Shown here piece by piece: positions 35,571 through 43,589 of a DNA stretch of 64,000 bases. Below the pieces are notes generated by a model. That model worked only from the letters and a program-made list of their open reading frames with translations. It ran no database searches and was not told the origin of the DNA. The stretch is from Janthinobacterium sp. 1_2014MBL_MicDiv (lineage in GTDB: Bacteria; Pseudomonadota; Gammaproteobacteria; Burkholderiales; Burkholderiaceae_D): NCBI RefSeq assembly GCF_001865675.1, contig NZ_CP011319.1:1488001-1552000 (forward strand). Direction: 5' to 3'. Each line of letters opens with the position of its first letter. The stretch's first letter is position 1. Both the position numbers and the translations under genes were made by a program.

Positions 35571-36413
35571 CTAGGCGGACTGGGGCTGCTGCGAGCGGCG
35601 ATAGTCGAGCGGCGTGCTGCCCACCAGCTGTGCAAATTTGCGGCTGAAATGGGCCTGGTCGAAGAAGCCCAGTGCCTGGGCCACGCTGGCCAGGTCGGGC
35701 GCGTCGGGCTGCGCCAGGCGCCAGATTGCCTCCTGCAGGCGATAGCGCTGGATCACCCATTTCGGCGGCACGCCCACGTAGTTGGCAAACAGGCGCTGCA
35801 GCTGCCGTTCGCCGATGGCCATGTTCGCGCAGAGCTGTGCGACGCTGGCCGGGCCATGGCGGGCTGCCGCTGCGGCGCTCAGGCGGCCGGCCAGCAGGGC
35901 GGCGTCATCGACCGGCGGCAGCCTTGCCAGCAGCAGCGCCTGTGCCTGCGCCACCATGGCCGTATCGTCGGCCTGCCGCAGCACCTGCGCTTCGGCTTCT
36001 TCCGCCGCCATGCCCAGCAGCGCATCGGCGGCGATGGTCGTGTCGGTGAACGACGACAAAGGCCGGGCGATGAAGGGGCGCAGGCCGCCCGGCGTGAAGC
36101 GCACGCCCAATACCTTGCCCGCACCGCTCAACGGCCGCTCGAAGGCGCCGCGCACCACGCCATGGATGGCCGTACGGCCCGCCTCGAACACCAGGTGGGC
36201 ATTCGGGTAGGGCAGCACGCGCTGCGTTTCCGGCGCGCGGTCCCGCATGTCCCATTCCACGAGCCAGAAATAATCGACGAAGGGCGCCAGCGCGGCGGCC
36301 GGCGGATAGGTCGCCAGGCGTATGCGGCGCGCCGCCGCCTGCGGGTCGACGATGCCTTTCGGCGCCAGCCCCTGTCCTGCGAGCAGATTGCGCATGCTGT
36401 CGGCTTTATCCAA
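35571..36413 (-). CDS. AraC-family transcriptional regulator
   Basis: A 280-residue protein with an N-terminal sensing domain and a C-terminal AraC double helix-turn-helix (VAQALGFFDQAHFSRKFAQL). In-frame ATGs at 36413 and 36395 are both possible starts. It is divergent from the DUF3224 gene, 56 bases away, and may control it. Confidence 0.88.
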   Translation of the reverse strand: MDKADSMRNLLAGQGLAPKGIVDPQAAARRIRLATYPPAAALAPFVDYFWLVEWDMRDRAPETQRVLPYPNAHLVFEAGRTAIHGVVRGAFERPLSGAGKVLGVRFTPGGLRPFIARPLSSFTDTTIAADALLGMAAEEAEAQVLRQADDTAMVAQAQALLLARLPPVDDAALLAGRLSAAAAARHGPASVAQLCANMAIGERQLQRLFANYVGVPPKWVIQRYRLQEAIWRLAQPDAPDLASVAQALGFFDQAHFSRKFAQLVGSTPLDYRRSQQPQSA

Positions 36414-36469
36414 TATTTGTCTCCTGCGCGGCGCTAAGCTGGTCTTCTCGCAATCATCGAAAGAGGATC

Positions 36470-36964
36470 ATGAAATCGTACAGCTGGTCGGGCCTGATGC
36501 TGGCCGCATGTTGTCTATCGGTGGCGCCAGCCGGCGCCGCCTCGTCTACAGGGGGAGATCATCGCATGCACGCGCACGCAACGGGAAGTTTCAGCATCAC
36601 CATGGCGCCCGCCGTGGCGCCGCAGCGCTCTGGGCGCACGACGCTGGGAAGGGTATTGCTCGACAAAGTGTATGCGGGCGACCTGGTCGCCACGGCCACG
36701 GGCGAGATGCTCAGCGCCGTGACCGACACCAAAGGCGCGGCCGGCTATGTCGCGATGGAAGCCATCGCGGGCGTGCTGCAGGGCAGGGAGGGCAGCTTCG
36801 TGGCGCAGCATGCGGGCACCATGGCCGACGGCAAGCAGCAGCTGGCCATCGTGATCGTGCCGCATTCCGGCACGGGCCAATTGACAGGCATCAGCGGCAC
36901 GCTGGCCATCCGTATCGAGAACGGCCAGCATTTCTACGACATCGACTATACGCTGCCGGAGTAG
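36470..36964 (+). CDS. exported DUF3224 domain protein
   Basis: A 164-residue protein with a signal peptide (MKSYSWSGLMLAACCLSVAP) and a DUF3224 lipocalin-like beta domain, including GRVLLDKVYAGDLVATATGEML and the ending GQHFYDIDYTLPE. Similar small proteins are of unknown function. The gene is divergent from the AraC regulator. Confidence 0.85.
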   Translation: MKSYSWSGLMLAACCLSVAPAGAASSTGGDHRMHAHATGSFSITMAPAVAPQRSGRTTLGRVLLDKVYAGDLVATATGEMLSAVTDTKGAAGYVAMEAIAGVLQGREGSFVAQHAGTMADGKQQLAIVIVPHSGTGQLTGISGTLAIRIENGQHFYDIDYTLPE

Positions 36965-36970
36965 GCGCCA

Positions 36971-36996
36971 GGCAGGGTGCCGGACGGCGCCCTGCC
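36971..36996. terminator. hairpin between DUF3224 and uvrB genes
   Basis: GGCAGGGTGC (36971-36980) pairs with GCGCCCTGCC (36987-36996) with one wobble pair around a six-base loop. It lies between two convergent genes but lacks a U-tract, so its role as a terminator is tentative. Confidence 0.45.
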
Positions 36997-37015
36997 CGCA
37001 ATGGCGTGGGCGCGC

Positions 37016-39103
37016 TTATTTGCCCAGGATCGACGCCACGTTGTCGGTGCCGGGGGCGCCGAACAGCTGCTGCTTGAGGACGTGCAGCTGGTCGCGCACC
37101 TGCGCCGCCTTTTCGAACTCGAGGTTCTTGGCGTGGTCGACCATCAGTTTTTCCAGGCGCTTGATTTCCTTGCTGACCTGCTTCTCGCTCATGGCTTCGA
37201 ACTTCGCCGCTTCCTGCGCCACCTGCAGGGTTTCGCGCGCTTCCTGCGGGCTGTAGACGCCGTCGATCATTTCGCGGATCGATTTCTTCACGCCGATCGG
37301 CACGATGTTGTTGGCCGTATTGAAGGCGATCTGCTTGGCGCGGCGGCGCTCCGTCTCGTCGATGGCGCGGCGCATGGAGTCCGTGATGCGGTCGCCGTAC
37401 AGGATCGCCGTGCCGTTCAGGTTGCGCGCGGCGCGGCCGATGGTCTGGATCAGGCTGCGTTCGGAACGCAAGAAGCCTTCCTTGTCCGCGTCGAGGATGG
37501 CCACCAGCGACACTTCCGGCAAGTCCAGGCCCTCGCGCAGCAGGTTGATCCCCACCAGCACGTCGAACGTGCCCAGGCGCAGGTCGCGCAGGATTTCCAC
37601 GCGCTCCACCGTCTCGATATCGCTGTGCAGATAGCGCACCTTGATGCCGTGGTCGCCCAGGTATTCCGTCAATTGCTCCGACATGCGCTTGGTGAGCGTG
37701 GTCACCAGCACGCGCTCGTCCTTCTTGATGCGCTCGACGATTTCCGACATCAGGTCGTCCACCTGCGTGCTGGCGGGGCGCACGATGATTTGCGGGTCGA
37801 CCAGGCCGGTGGGGCGCACCACCTGCTCGACCACCTGGTCGGAATGGTTCTTTTCGTATTCGGCTGGCGTGGCCGAGACGAATACCGTCTGGCGCATCTT
37901 CTGTTCGAATTCCTCGAATTTCAAGGGCCGGTTGTCGAGCGCCGACGGCAGGCGGAAGCCGTAGTCGACCAGGTTGGTCTTGCGCGAGCGGTCGCCGTTG
38001 TACATGGCGCTCAGCTGGCCCGTCAGCACGTGCGATTCGTCGAGGAACATCAGGGCGTCGGGCGGCAGGTAGTCGACCAGGGTGGGCGGCGGTTCGCCCG
38101 GCAGCGCGCCGGACAGGTGGCGCGAGTAGTTCTCGATGCCCTTGGTGAAACCGATTTCCGCCATCATTTCCAGGTCGAAGCGCGTGCGCTGTTCCAGCCG
38201 CTGCTCCTCGATCAGTTTGTTCTCCTTGCGGAAGAATTCCAGGCGTTCGCGCAGCTCGTCCTTGATGGTCTCGACGGCGCGCAGCACGGTGGAGCGGGGC
38301 GTCACATAGTGCGAGCCCGGGTACACGGTGAAGCGCGGGATTTTCTGCCGCACGCGGCCCGTCAGCGGGTCGAACAGCTGGATCGATTCGATCTCGTCGT
38401 CGAACATTTCCAGGCGCACGGCCAGCTCCGCATGCTCGGCGGGGAAGATGTCGATGGTGTCGCCGCGCACGCGGAAGGTGCCGCGGCCGAAATCGACCTC
38501 GTTGCGCGTGTACTGCATCTGGATCAGGCGCGCGATGACGTCGCGCTGGGCGACCTTGTCCTTCACGCGCAGGGTCAGGATCATCTGGTGGTATTCGTTC
38601 GGGTTACCGATACCGTAGATGGCCGAGACGGTGGCGACGATGATGACGTCGCGCCGTTCCATCAGCGACTTCGTGCACGACAGACGCATCTGCTCGATAT
38701 GCTCGTTGATCGACGAGTCCTTCTCGATGAACAGGTCGCGCTGCGGCACGTAGGCTTCCGGCTGGTAGTAATCGTAGTAGCTGACGAAGTATTCGACGGC
38801 GTTCTGCGGGAAAAAGTCGCGGAACTCGCTGTACAGCTGCGCCGCCAGGGTCTTGTTCGGCGCGAAGACGATGGCCGGCCGGCCCATGCGCGCGATGACG
38901 TTGGCCATGGTGTAGGTCTTGCCCGAACCGGTCACGCCCAGCAGGGTCTGGAAGGCCAGGCCATCGGCGATGCCCTCGGAAAGCTGGGCGATCGCCGCCG
39001 GCTGGTCACCGGCCGGAGGGAAGGGCTGGTGCAGCTTGAAGGGGGAGTCCGGGAAAGAGATAATTGCGCTTTCCGCCTCGCTGGCGGTAGATAATTCGGG
39101 CAT
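37016..39103 (-). CDS. uvrB: excinuclease ABC subunit B
   Basis: UvrB is the damage-verifying helicase-like subunit of nucleotide excision repair. The 695-residue protein has the Walker A motif GVTGSGKTYTMANV near residue 55, the beta-hairpin region YYDYYQPEAYVPQRD, helicase motifs through the middle and the C-terminal UVR domain. It is divergent from the aminotransferase gene. I saw no obvious LexA-type box in the 111-base upstream spacer. Confidence 0.97.
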   Translation of the reverse strand: MPELSTASEAESAIISFPDSPFKLHQPFPPAGDQPAAIAQLSEGIADGLAFQTLLGVTGSGKTYTMANVIARMGRPAIVFAPNKTLAAQLYSEFRDFFPQNAVEYFVSYYDYYQPEAYVPQRDLFIEKDSSINEHIEQMRLSCTKSLMERRDVIIVATVSAIYGIGNPNEYHQMILTLRVKDKVAQRDVIARLIQMQYTRNEVDFGRGTFRVRGDTIDIFPAEHAELAVRLEMFDDEIESIQLFDPLTGRVRQKIPRFTVYPGSHYVTPRSTVLRAVETIKDELRERLEFFRKENKLIEEQRLEQRTRFDLEMMAEIGFTKGIENYSRHLSGALPGEPPPTLVDYLPPDALMFLDESHVLTGQLSAMYNGDRSRKTNLVDYGFRLPSALDNRPLKFEEFEQKMRQTVFVSATPAEYEKNHSDQVVEQVVRPTGLVDPQIIVRPASTQVDDLMSEIVERIKKDERVLVTTLTKRMSEQLTEYLGDHGIKVRYLHSDIETVERVEILRDLRLGTFDVLVGINLLREGLDLPEVSLVAILDADKEGFLRSERSLIQTIGRAARNLNGTAILYGDRITDSMRRAIDETERRRAKQIAFNTANNIVPIGVKKSIREMIDGVYSPQEARETLQVAQEAAKFEAMSEKQVSKEIKRLEKLMVDHAKNLEFEKAAQVRDQLHVLKQQLFGAPGTDNVASILGK

Positions 39104-39214
39104 GTGAATCAGACCTTTGTTAGAATAGTGCTCTGCTGGCGGCCCTGGCGTTGTATTCGGGGCGCTGTCTACAACTCCGCTGTGAACCTGCTTCCAATCG
39201 AATCCAATCTTATC

Positions 39215-40429
39215 ATGACGAACCCAACTGTTTCTGCCAGTCTGTTTAGCGCCATCGAGATGGCCCCACGCGACCCGATCCTGGGCATCACCGAAGCATT
39301 TAACGCGGACCAGAATCCCGCCAAAATCAATCTGGGCGTTGGCGTCTATTATGACGACAACGGCAAGGTGCCTCTGTTAGCTTGCGTACGCAAGGCGGAA
39401 GCCATCCTGATCGAACAGGCAGCGCCACGCACCTATTTGCCGATCGAAGGCCTGGCCGCCTACGACAAGGCCGTGCAAGAGCTGGTATTTGGTGCCGACA
39501 GCGCCGTAATTCAAGAGCGCCGCGCCGTCACCGTGCAAGCCATCGGCGGCACGGGCGCACTGAAGATCGGTGCCGACTTCCTGCAGCGCTTCGCGCCGGG
39601 TGCCCAGGTCTACATCAGCGACCCGAGCTGGGAAAACCACCGCGCGCTGTTCGAGAACGCCGGTTTCGTCGTGAATAACTACGCGTACTACGATGCCGTC
39701 ACGCACGGCGTGAACTTCGACGGCATGCTGGCCAGCCTGAACGCCATGCCAGCCGGCTCGATCGTCGTGCTGCACGCCTGCTGCCACAACCCGACCGGCG
39801 CCGACCTTAGCGTTGCCCAGTGGGACCAGATCATCGCCATCGTGACGTCGCGCGGCCTGGTGCCGTTCCTCGACATGGCCTATCAAGGCTTCGCCAACGG
39901 CATCGCCGAAGACGGCGCCGTGGTGCGCCGCTTTGCCGATGCCGGCGGCCCGCTGCTGGTGTCGAACTCGTTCTCGAAGTCGTTCTCGCTGTACGGCGAG
40001 CGCGTGGGCGCCCTCAGCGTCGTCGCCTCGAGCGCCGACGAAGCGGCACGCCTGCTGTCGCAACTGAAGCGCGTCGTGCGCACCAACTACTCGAACCCGC
40101 CTACGCACGGCGGCAAGGTGGTCGCCACCGTGCTGGCCACGCCGGAACTGCGCCAGCTGTGGGAAGAGGAACTGGCCGGCATGCGCGTGCGCATCCGCGA
40201 AATGCGCAATGCCTTCGTGGAAAAGCTGAAGGCCAAGGCGCCAGGCCACGATTTCGAATTCGTGCGCCAGCAAATCGGCATGTTCTCGTACTCGGGCCTG
40301 AGCAAGGAACAAGTGGCGTCGCTGCGCGAGCAATCGATCTACGCCGTCGACACGGGCCGTATCTGCGTGGCAGCATTGAATTCGCGCAATATCGACATCG
40401 TCATTGACGCGATCGCCAAAGTGCTTTAA
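39215..40429 (+). CDS. tyrB: aromatic/aspartate aminotransferase
   Basis: A 404-residue class I PLP enzyme. The PLP lysine lies in SNSFSKSFSLYGERVG, and the preceding region (HACCHNPTGADLS) and the SNPPTHGG motif match the TyrB/AspC subgroup that uses aspartate and aromatic amino acids. The start ATG 39215 is preceded by the divergent uvrB spacer. Whether it prefers aromatic amino acids or aspartate is not settled by sequence. Confidence 0.9.
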   Translation: MTNPTVSASLFSAIEMAPRDPILGITEAFNADQNPAKINLGVGVYYDDNGKVPLLACVRKAEAILIEQAAPRTYLPIEGLAAYDKAVQELVFGADSAVIQERRAVTVQAIGGTGALKIGADFLQRFAPGAQVYISDPSWENHRALFENAGFVVNNYAYYDAVTHGVNFDGMLASLNAMPAGSIVVLHACCHNPTGADLSVAQWDQIIAIVTSRGLVPFLDMAYQGFANGIAEDGAVVRRFADAGGPLLVSNSFSKSFSLYGERVGALSVVASSADEAARLLSQLKRVVRTNYSNPPTHGGKVVATVLATPELRQLWEEELAGMRVRIREMRNAFVEKLKAKAPGHDFEFVRQQIGMFSYSGLSKEQVASLREQSIYAVDTGRICVAALNSRNIDIVIDAIAKVL

Positions 40430-40520
40430 GATCTTGCTTCTTCGGCGCTGCATGCAAGTGCGGCGCTGATGGCGGTAGAAAGTCGGCAGTAATCGTATTC
40501 AGCAAGGTGCAGTCTCGGTC

Positions 40521-40549
40521 TTGCAAATATGGAACAGGCGACATATAAT
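40521..40549 (+). promoter_or_regulatory. promoter of tRNA-Asn copy 1
   Basis: TTGCAA (40521-40526), a 17-base spacer and TATAAT (40544-40549), followed by 11 bases to the tRNA. The same geometry occurs at all four tRNA-Asn copies. Confidence 0.88.
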
Positions 40550-40560
40550 ATTGCCTCTTT

Positions 40561-40636
40561 TCCCTGATAGCTCAGTTGGTAGAGCGACGGACTGTTAATC
40601 CGCAGGTCCCTGGTTCGAGTCCAGGTCGGGGAGCCA
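40561..40636 (+). tRNA. tRNA-Asn(GUU), copy 1
   Basis: A 76-base cloverleaf with encoded CCA. The acceptor stem TCCCTGA pairs with TCGGGGA with one G-U pair, the D arm is GCTCAGTTGGTAGAGC, the anticodon GTT is at positions 34-36 and the T arm contains GGTTCGAGTCC. It is identical to the copies at 40771, 41389 and 53413. It follows the aminotransferase gene by 131 bases. Confidence 0.97.
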
Positions 40637-40644
40637 GAATTCGG

Positions 40645-40674
40645 AAGGCCACGTTGAAAAACGTGGCCTTTTTT
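40645..40674 (+). terminator. terminator of tRNA-Asn copy 1
   Basis: AAGGCCACGTT (40645-40655), GAAA tetraloop, AACGTGGCCTT (40660-40670), then a T-tract. The stem differs from that of copy 2 by one compensated base pair. Confidence 0.93.
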
Positions 40675-40730
40675 GTTTTCCGCTACAGGAGCGGGCATGA
40701 CGGCAAGATAAGAATTTCCCTATGGGAATC

Positions 40731-40759
40731 TAGACAGCTGCATGGTTGCCCTATATAAT
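40731..40759 (+). promoter_or_regulatory. promoter of tRNA-Asn copy 2
   Basis: TAGACA (40731-40736), 17-base spacer, TATAAT (40754-40759), then 11 bases to the tRNA. It is preceded by a small palindrome TTCCCTATGGGAA. Confidence 0.9.
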
Positions 40760-40770
40760 ACGGCCTCTTT

Positions 40771-40846
40771 TCCCTGATAGCTCAGTTGGTAGAGCGACGG
40801 ACTGTTAATCCGCAGGTCCCTGGTTCGAGTCCAGGTCGGGGAGCCA
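40771..40846 (+). tRNA. tRNA-Asn(GUU), copy 2
   Basis: Identical in sequence to copy 1, starting exactly 210 bases after it. Downstream bases up to the terminator are also nearly identical, which points to a tandem duplication. Confidence 0.97.
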
Positions 40847-40854
40847 GAATTCGG

Positions 40855-40884
40855 AAGGCCATGTTGAAAAACATGGCCTTTTTT
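40855..40884 (+). terminator. terminator of tRNA-Asn copy 2
   Basis: AAGGCCATGTT (40855-40865), GAAA tetraloop, AACATGGCCTT (40870-40880) and a T-tract. Compared with copy 1, the C-G pair has changed to T-A on both sides of the stem. Confidence 0.93.
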
Positions 40885-40968
40885 GTTTTGCGCCCCGGCG
40901 GCAGGGCCTTCCGGTGCGTTTGCGCGTTTTGCGCTATCCTGAGTGCATCACTTCAGGAGCGCCATCCC

Positions 40969-41295
40969 ATGACTTGTACCTCTGCCTTGCGCCATATCGT
41001 CCTGTGCGACTTCCTCGATGCCATCACGCCTGCCAAGCATGCTGAGCTCATCTATGAGTTTTCGCAGCTGAAACACCGCATACCTGGCGTGCGGCAATTC
41101 GAATGGGGGGCGAATGTCAGCCCGGAAGGCCTCGACGATGGCTATACCGATTGTTTCACGCTGACTTTTGAAGGGCCGGCCGCGCGCGACGCCTACCTGA
41201 CGCATCCCGCGCACCTGGCCTTCGTCGAGCTGCTCAAGCCATGGCTGGGGCGGGTGCTGGTGGTTGACTATATCGCGCAGGAAAATCCCGGCTGA
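40969..41295 (+). CDS. Dabb (stress-responsive A/B barrel) domain protein
   Basis: A 108-residue protein that begins with a short extension and then the segment ALRHIVLCDFLDAITPAK, typical of Dabb dimeric alpha-beta barrels, with GVRQFEWGANVSPEG in the middle. CAGGAGC precedes the ATG at 40969. It is inserted between tRNA-Asn copies 2 and 3. Members are of poorly known function. Confidence 0.85.
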   Translation: MTCTSALRHIVLCDFLDAITPAKHAELIYEFSQLKHRIPGVRQFEWGANVSPEGLDDGYTDCFTLTFEGPAARDAYLTHPAHLAFVELLKPWLGRVLVVDYIAQENPG

Positions 41296-41348
41296 ACGGC
41301 GTCCATGGCCCTGGGCGAGAAAAAATGGACATTTTCGCAGGGGAAATC

Positions 41349-41377
41349 TAGACATGCGGGAGTTTGCCCTATAGAAT
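41349..41377 (+). promoter_or_regulatory. promoter of tRNA-Asn copy 3
   Basis: TAGACA (41349-41354), 17-base spacer, TAGAAT (41372-41377), 11 bases to the tRNA. It shares the upstream sequence GGGAAATCTAGACA, nearly the same as at copy 2. Confidence 0.9.
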
Positions 41378-41388
41378 GCGGCCTCTTT

Positions 41389-41464
41389 TCCCTGATAGCT
41401 CAGTTGGTAGAGCGACGGACTGTTAATCCGCAGGTCCCTGGTTCGAGTCCAGGTCGGGGAGCCA
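41389..41464 (+). tRNA. tRNA-Asn(GUU), copy 3
   Basis: Identical 76-base gene with anticodon GTT and encoded CCA. It borders an accessory stretch of hydrolases and modifying enzymes. Confidence 0.97.
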
Positions 41465-41480
41465 GAACATGCAGCAGCAG

Positions 41481-41510
41481 AAAGCCCAGCCTTGAACGGT
41501 TGGGCTTTTT
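41481..41510 (+). terminator. terminator of tRNA-Asn copy 3
   Basis: AAAGCCCAGCC (41481-41491) pairs with GGTTGGGCTTT (41498-41508) around loop TTGAAC, with one wobble pair, followed by T residues. The sequence is unrelated to the hairpins of copies 1 and 2, although the position is the same. Confidence 0.9.
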
Positions 41511-41664
41511 GCATTTCAGGGCCCGTTTGCGGGCGCATGGCGGGCCTTGCGCGCCGACTCTTGATCCATCGCACAGTGCGCCAGGCATCCGCTACTAAGC
41601 TTGAGGAATCGGGGCGCCGGCACGTCTGTCATCGCCTGCATTGCAACTTCCTGGGGAGGCTGAC

Positions 41665-42375
41665 ATGGATGACATGGCAAGTGCCGGATCGGCAACGATC
41701 GTGCTCGTGCATGGTGGCTTTGTCGATGGATCGGGCTGGGAAGGCGTCTACGGGGCACTGCGTGCAGCGGGTTGTCGCGTGTCCATCGTGCAGAATCCAA
41801 CGATCTCGCTGGCAGACGATGTTGCCGCCACCAGGCGGGTCATTGCCGCGGCGCCCGGCGCCGTGATCCTCGTTGGCCATTCCTATGGCGGCGCCGTCGT
41901 CACGGAAGCGGGCAACGATGCCAAGGTCAAGGCATTGGTCTACATCGCGGCGTTCGTGCCGGATCAGGGCGAGTCCGTCGACGCGCTGCTTCAACATGCC
42001 CCGCCCGGCGCGCCGCTGCCGCCCATCCTGCCGCCACGCGACGGTTTCCTCTTGCTCGACCAGAAAAAGTTTGCGGCAGCGTTCGCGGCCGATGTGCCCA
42101 GGGACAAGGCCAGCTTCATGGCGGCATCACAAGTGCCCTGGGGGATGGCCGCATTGACCGGGGTGGTGGCGGTACCGGCGTGGAGGAGCAAACCGAGCTG
42201 GTACCTGGTCGCCACCGAGGACAGGATGATTGCACCGGCGATGCAGCGCGATATGGCCCGACGCGCGGGTTCAGCCGTGGTCGACGTCCCAGCCAGCCAC
42301 GCCGTCTACATTTCCCAAGCGGATGCGGTGGCGTCACTGATCAGGAAGGCCGTTGCGGGCATTGCCGAGGAGTAA
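41665..42375 (+). CDS. alpha/beta hydrolase
   Basis: A 236-residue hydrolase of the fold with IVLVHGGFVDGSGW (oxyanion region), nucleophile elbow GHSYGGAVV and a late histidine in ASHAVY. There is no signal peptide, so it is cytoplasmic. GGGGAGG precedes ATG 41665; an upstream TTG in frame is less likely. The closest known families are esterases of unknown physiological substrate. Confidence 0.88.
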   Translation: MDDMASAGSATIVLVHGGFVDGSGWEGVYGALRAAGCRVSIVQNPTISLADDVAATRRVIAAAPGAVILVGHSYGGAVVTEAGNDAKVKALVYIAAFVPDQGESVDALLQHAPPGAPLPPILPPRDGFLLLDQKKFAAAFAADVPRDKASFMAASQVPWGMAALTGVVAVPAWRSKPSWYLVATEDRMIAPAMQRDMARRAGSAVVDVPASHAVYISQADAVASLIRKAVAGIAEE

Positions 42376-42455
42376 GTCGGAAGTGCCAGCGCCAGGCACC
42401 GGCTCCGGAAAATGGCCTCAGGGCCAGCACCGGGGCCGGTTGCTGACCCGGGTGC

Positions 42456-43439
42456 TTATCCGGAATTGGCCGCCGTATCCAAGGTCTTGATGATGGCTTC
42501 CTGAAACTTTACAGGCTCATCCTGGTGAATTTGATGGCCGGAATGGTCAAAGAAAAATAGCCCCTTCTTGGGCGCCTTCAAGGTCTCGAAATAAGCTTGC
42601 GTGATCCTGGTCGAGGTCTGGATATCGTTTTTGCCGACGAAGAAATACACGGGGCAGTCAACGCTCTTCAAGGTCTTGGGCAGGTCAATGTTCATGACCT
42701 CGTTCCACACGGGGGACCAGGTTTTCGACCATTGCAGAAAGCCCGTCTTGAAACCCGCGCTGGTCGCGAATGCCTTGCCATCCTTGTAAAAAAGCCATTT
42801 CCTTAAATAAAACATGCCTTCGTCATTTTCAAAGGGAATGTTGACGCTGTTCAATTCCTGGCTGGCGAGGGCATTGTCCTTGAAATGCTCTTTCAAGGCT
42901 TTCAGCAATTCTTTCTCGCTTTCCAGCTGGCTGACGACAGGATTCGAGGCGAAATAGGCATGCAGTAGTTCCGGGTGATGCTTGACGATATAAAAGCCCA
43001 GGACGTTGCCCCAGGAGCTGCCCAGCAAGTATATTTTTTCCTGCTTTAATTGCTTCCTCAGGAACTGTATGACTTGATACGTATCCTGTTCCATCTGCCC
43101 GACGGACGGTTGTGTTGGCGAGGGATTCAGTTGCAATGTTTTGCCGGCGTCGCGCTGGTCCCATTGGACGATGGTAAATCTGCTTTTCAGGAGCTTGCTA
43201 AAGGTATCCGCGCCCTTGATCATGGAGCTTCCCGGGCCGCCCGATAAAAACAGGAGTACGGGTTTGCTGGCGTCATCCGTCTTGATTTCCACAAGCTGTT
43301 TTATTCCGCCAATGTCGGGTGTCAGGGTGGTGGTGACTTCAGCGGAGGCGGGTTTCGCGTCTGCTGTCGTTTGCGCCTTGCATCCATAAAATGGGATGAG
43401 GGCTGCAAGGAAAACTACCAATGTCATTTTTTTTATCAT
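42456..43439 (-). CDS. lipoprotein alpha/beta hydrolase (prolyl-iminopeptidase-like)
   Basis: A 327-residue protein with a lipoprotein signal (MIKKMTLVVFLAALIPFYGC, lipidated Cys20) and an alpha/beta hydrolase domain. The oxyanion motif reads SGGPGSS where prolyl iminopeptidases have HGGPG, and the nucleophile elbow is GSSWGNVLGF. The coding sequence is clearly lower in GC than its neighbours, about 47% in a hand count of 60 bases near its 3' end, which suggests recent acquisition. The start is ATG 43439, which overlaps the stop of a small upstream reading frame. Confidence 0.85.
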   Translation of the reverse strand: MIKKMTLVVFLAALIPFYGCKAQTTADAKPASAEVTTTLTPDIGGIKQLVEIKTDDASKPVLLFLSGGPGSSMIKGADTFSKLLKSRFTIVQWDQRDAGKTLQLNPSPTQPSVGQMEQDTYQVIQFLRKQLKQEKIYLLGSSWGNVLGFYIVKHHPELLHAYFASNPVVSQLESEKELLKALKEHFKDNALASQELNSVNIPFENDEGMFYLRKWLFYKDGKAFATSAGFKTGFLQWSKTWSPVWNEVMNIDLPKTLKSVDCPVYFFVGKNDIQTSTRITQAYFETLKAPKKGLFFFDHSGHQIHQDEPVKFQEAIIKTLDTAANSG

Positions 43440-43522
43440 GGTTGAAAGATCAGTTTCAGGTTGGTCACGTCGGCGCATTCCACGCCGCATTTGAGTAATT
43501 GCCTATCGCACGCCAGACCCAT
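43436..43522 (-). CDS. possible 28-residue leader or small ORF coupled to the hydrolase
   Basis: The frame MGLACDRQLLKCGVECADVT... ends in TGA that overlaps the hydrolase ATG (ATGA). The frame is open further upstream, with an AAGGAG in that region. It could be a small cysteine-rich coupled peptide, the tail of a decayed gene, or a chance ORF. It shares the low GC of the hydrolase gene. I do not recognise it. Confidence 0.3.
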   Translation of the reverse strand: MGLACDRQLLKCGVECADVTNLKLIFQP

Positions 43523-43589
43523 CAGCCTGGCATGGTCTCCATCGGGTGCTTCGAAAAATCTCCTTCTCAGAAAATGACATGCATAAAAA

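Noticed and set aside
39104..39214. LexA box upstream of uvrB
   Set aside because: I looked for a CTGT-N8-ACAG type site in the divergent spacer and did not find a convincing one.
40576..40758. Reading frame over tRNA-Asn copies beginning MVERRTVNPQVPGSSPGRG, also at 40786, 41305 and 53428
   Set aside because: This is the translation of the tRNA gene itself, repeated at each copy. It is a well-known type of spurious ORF.
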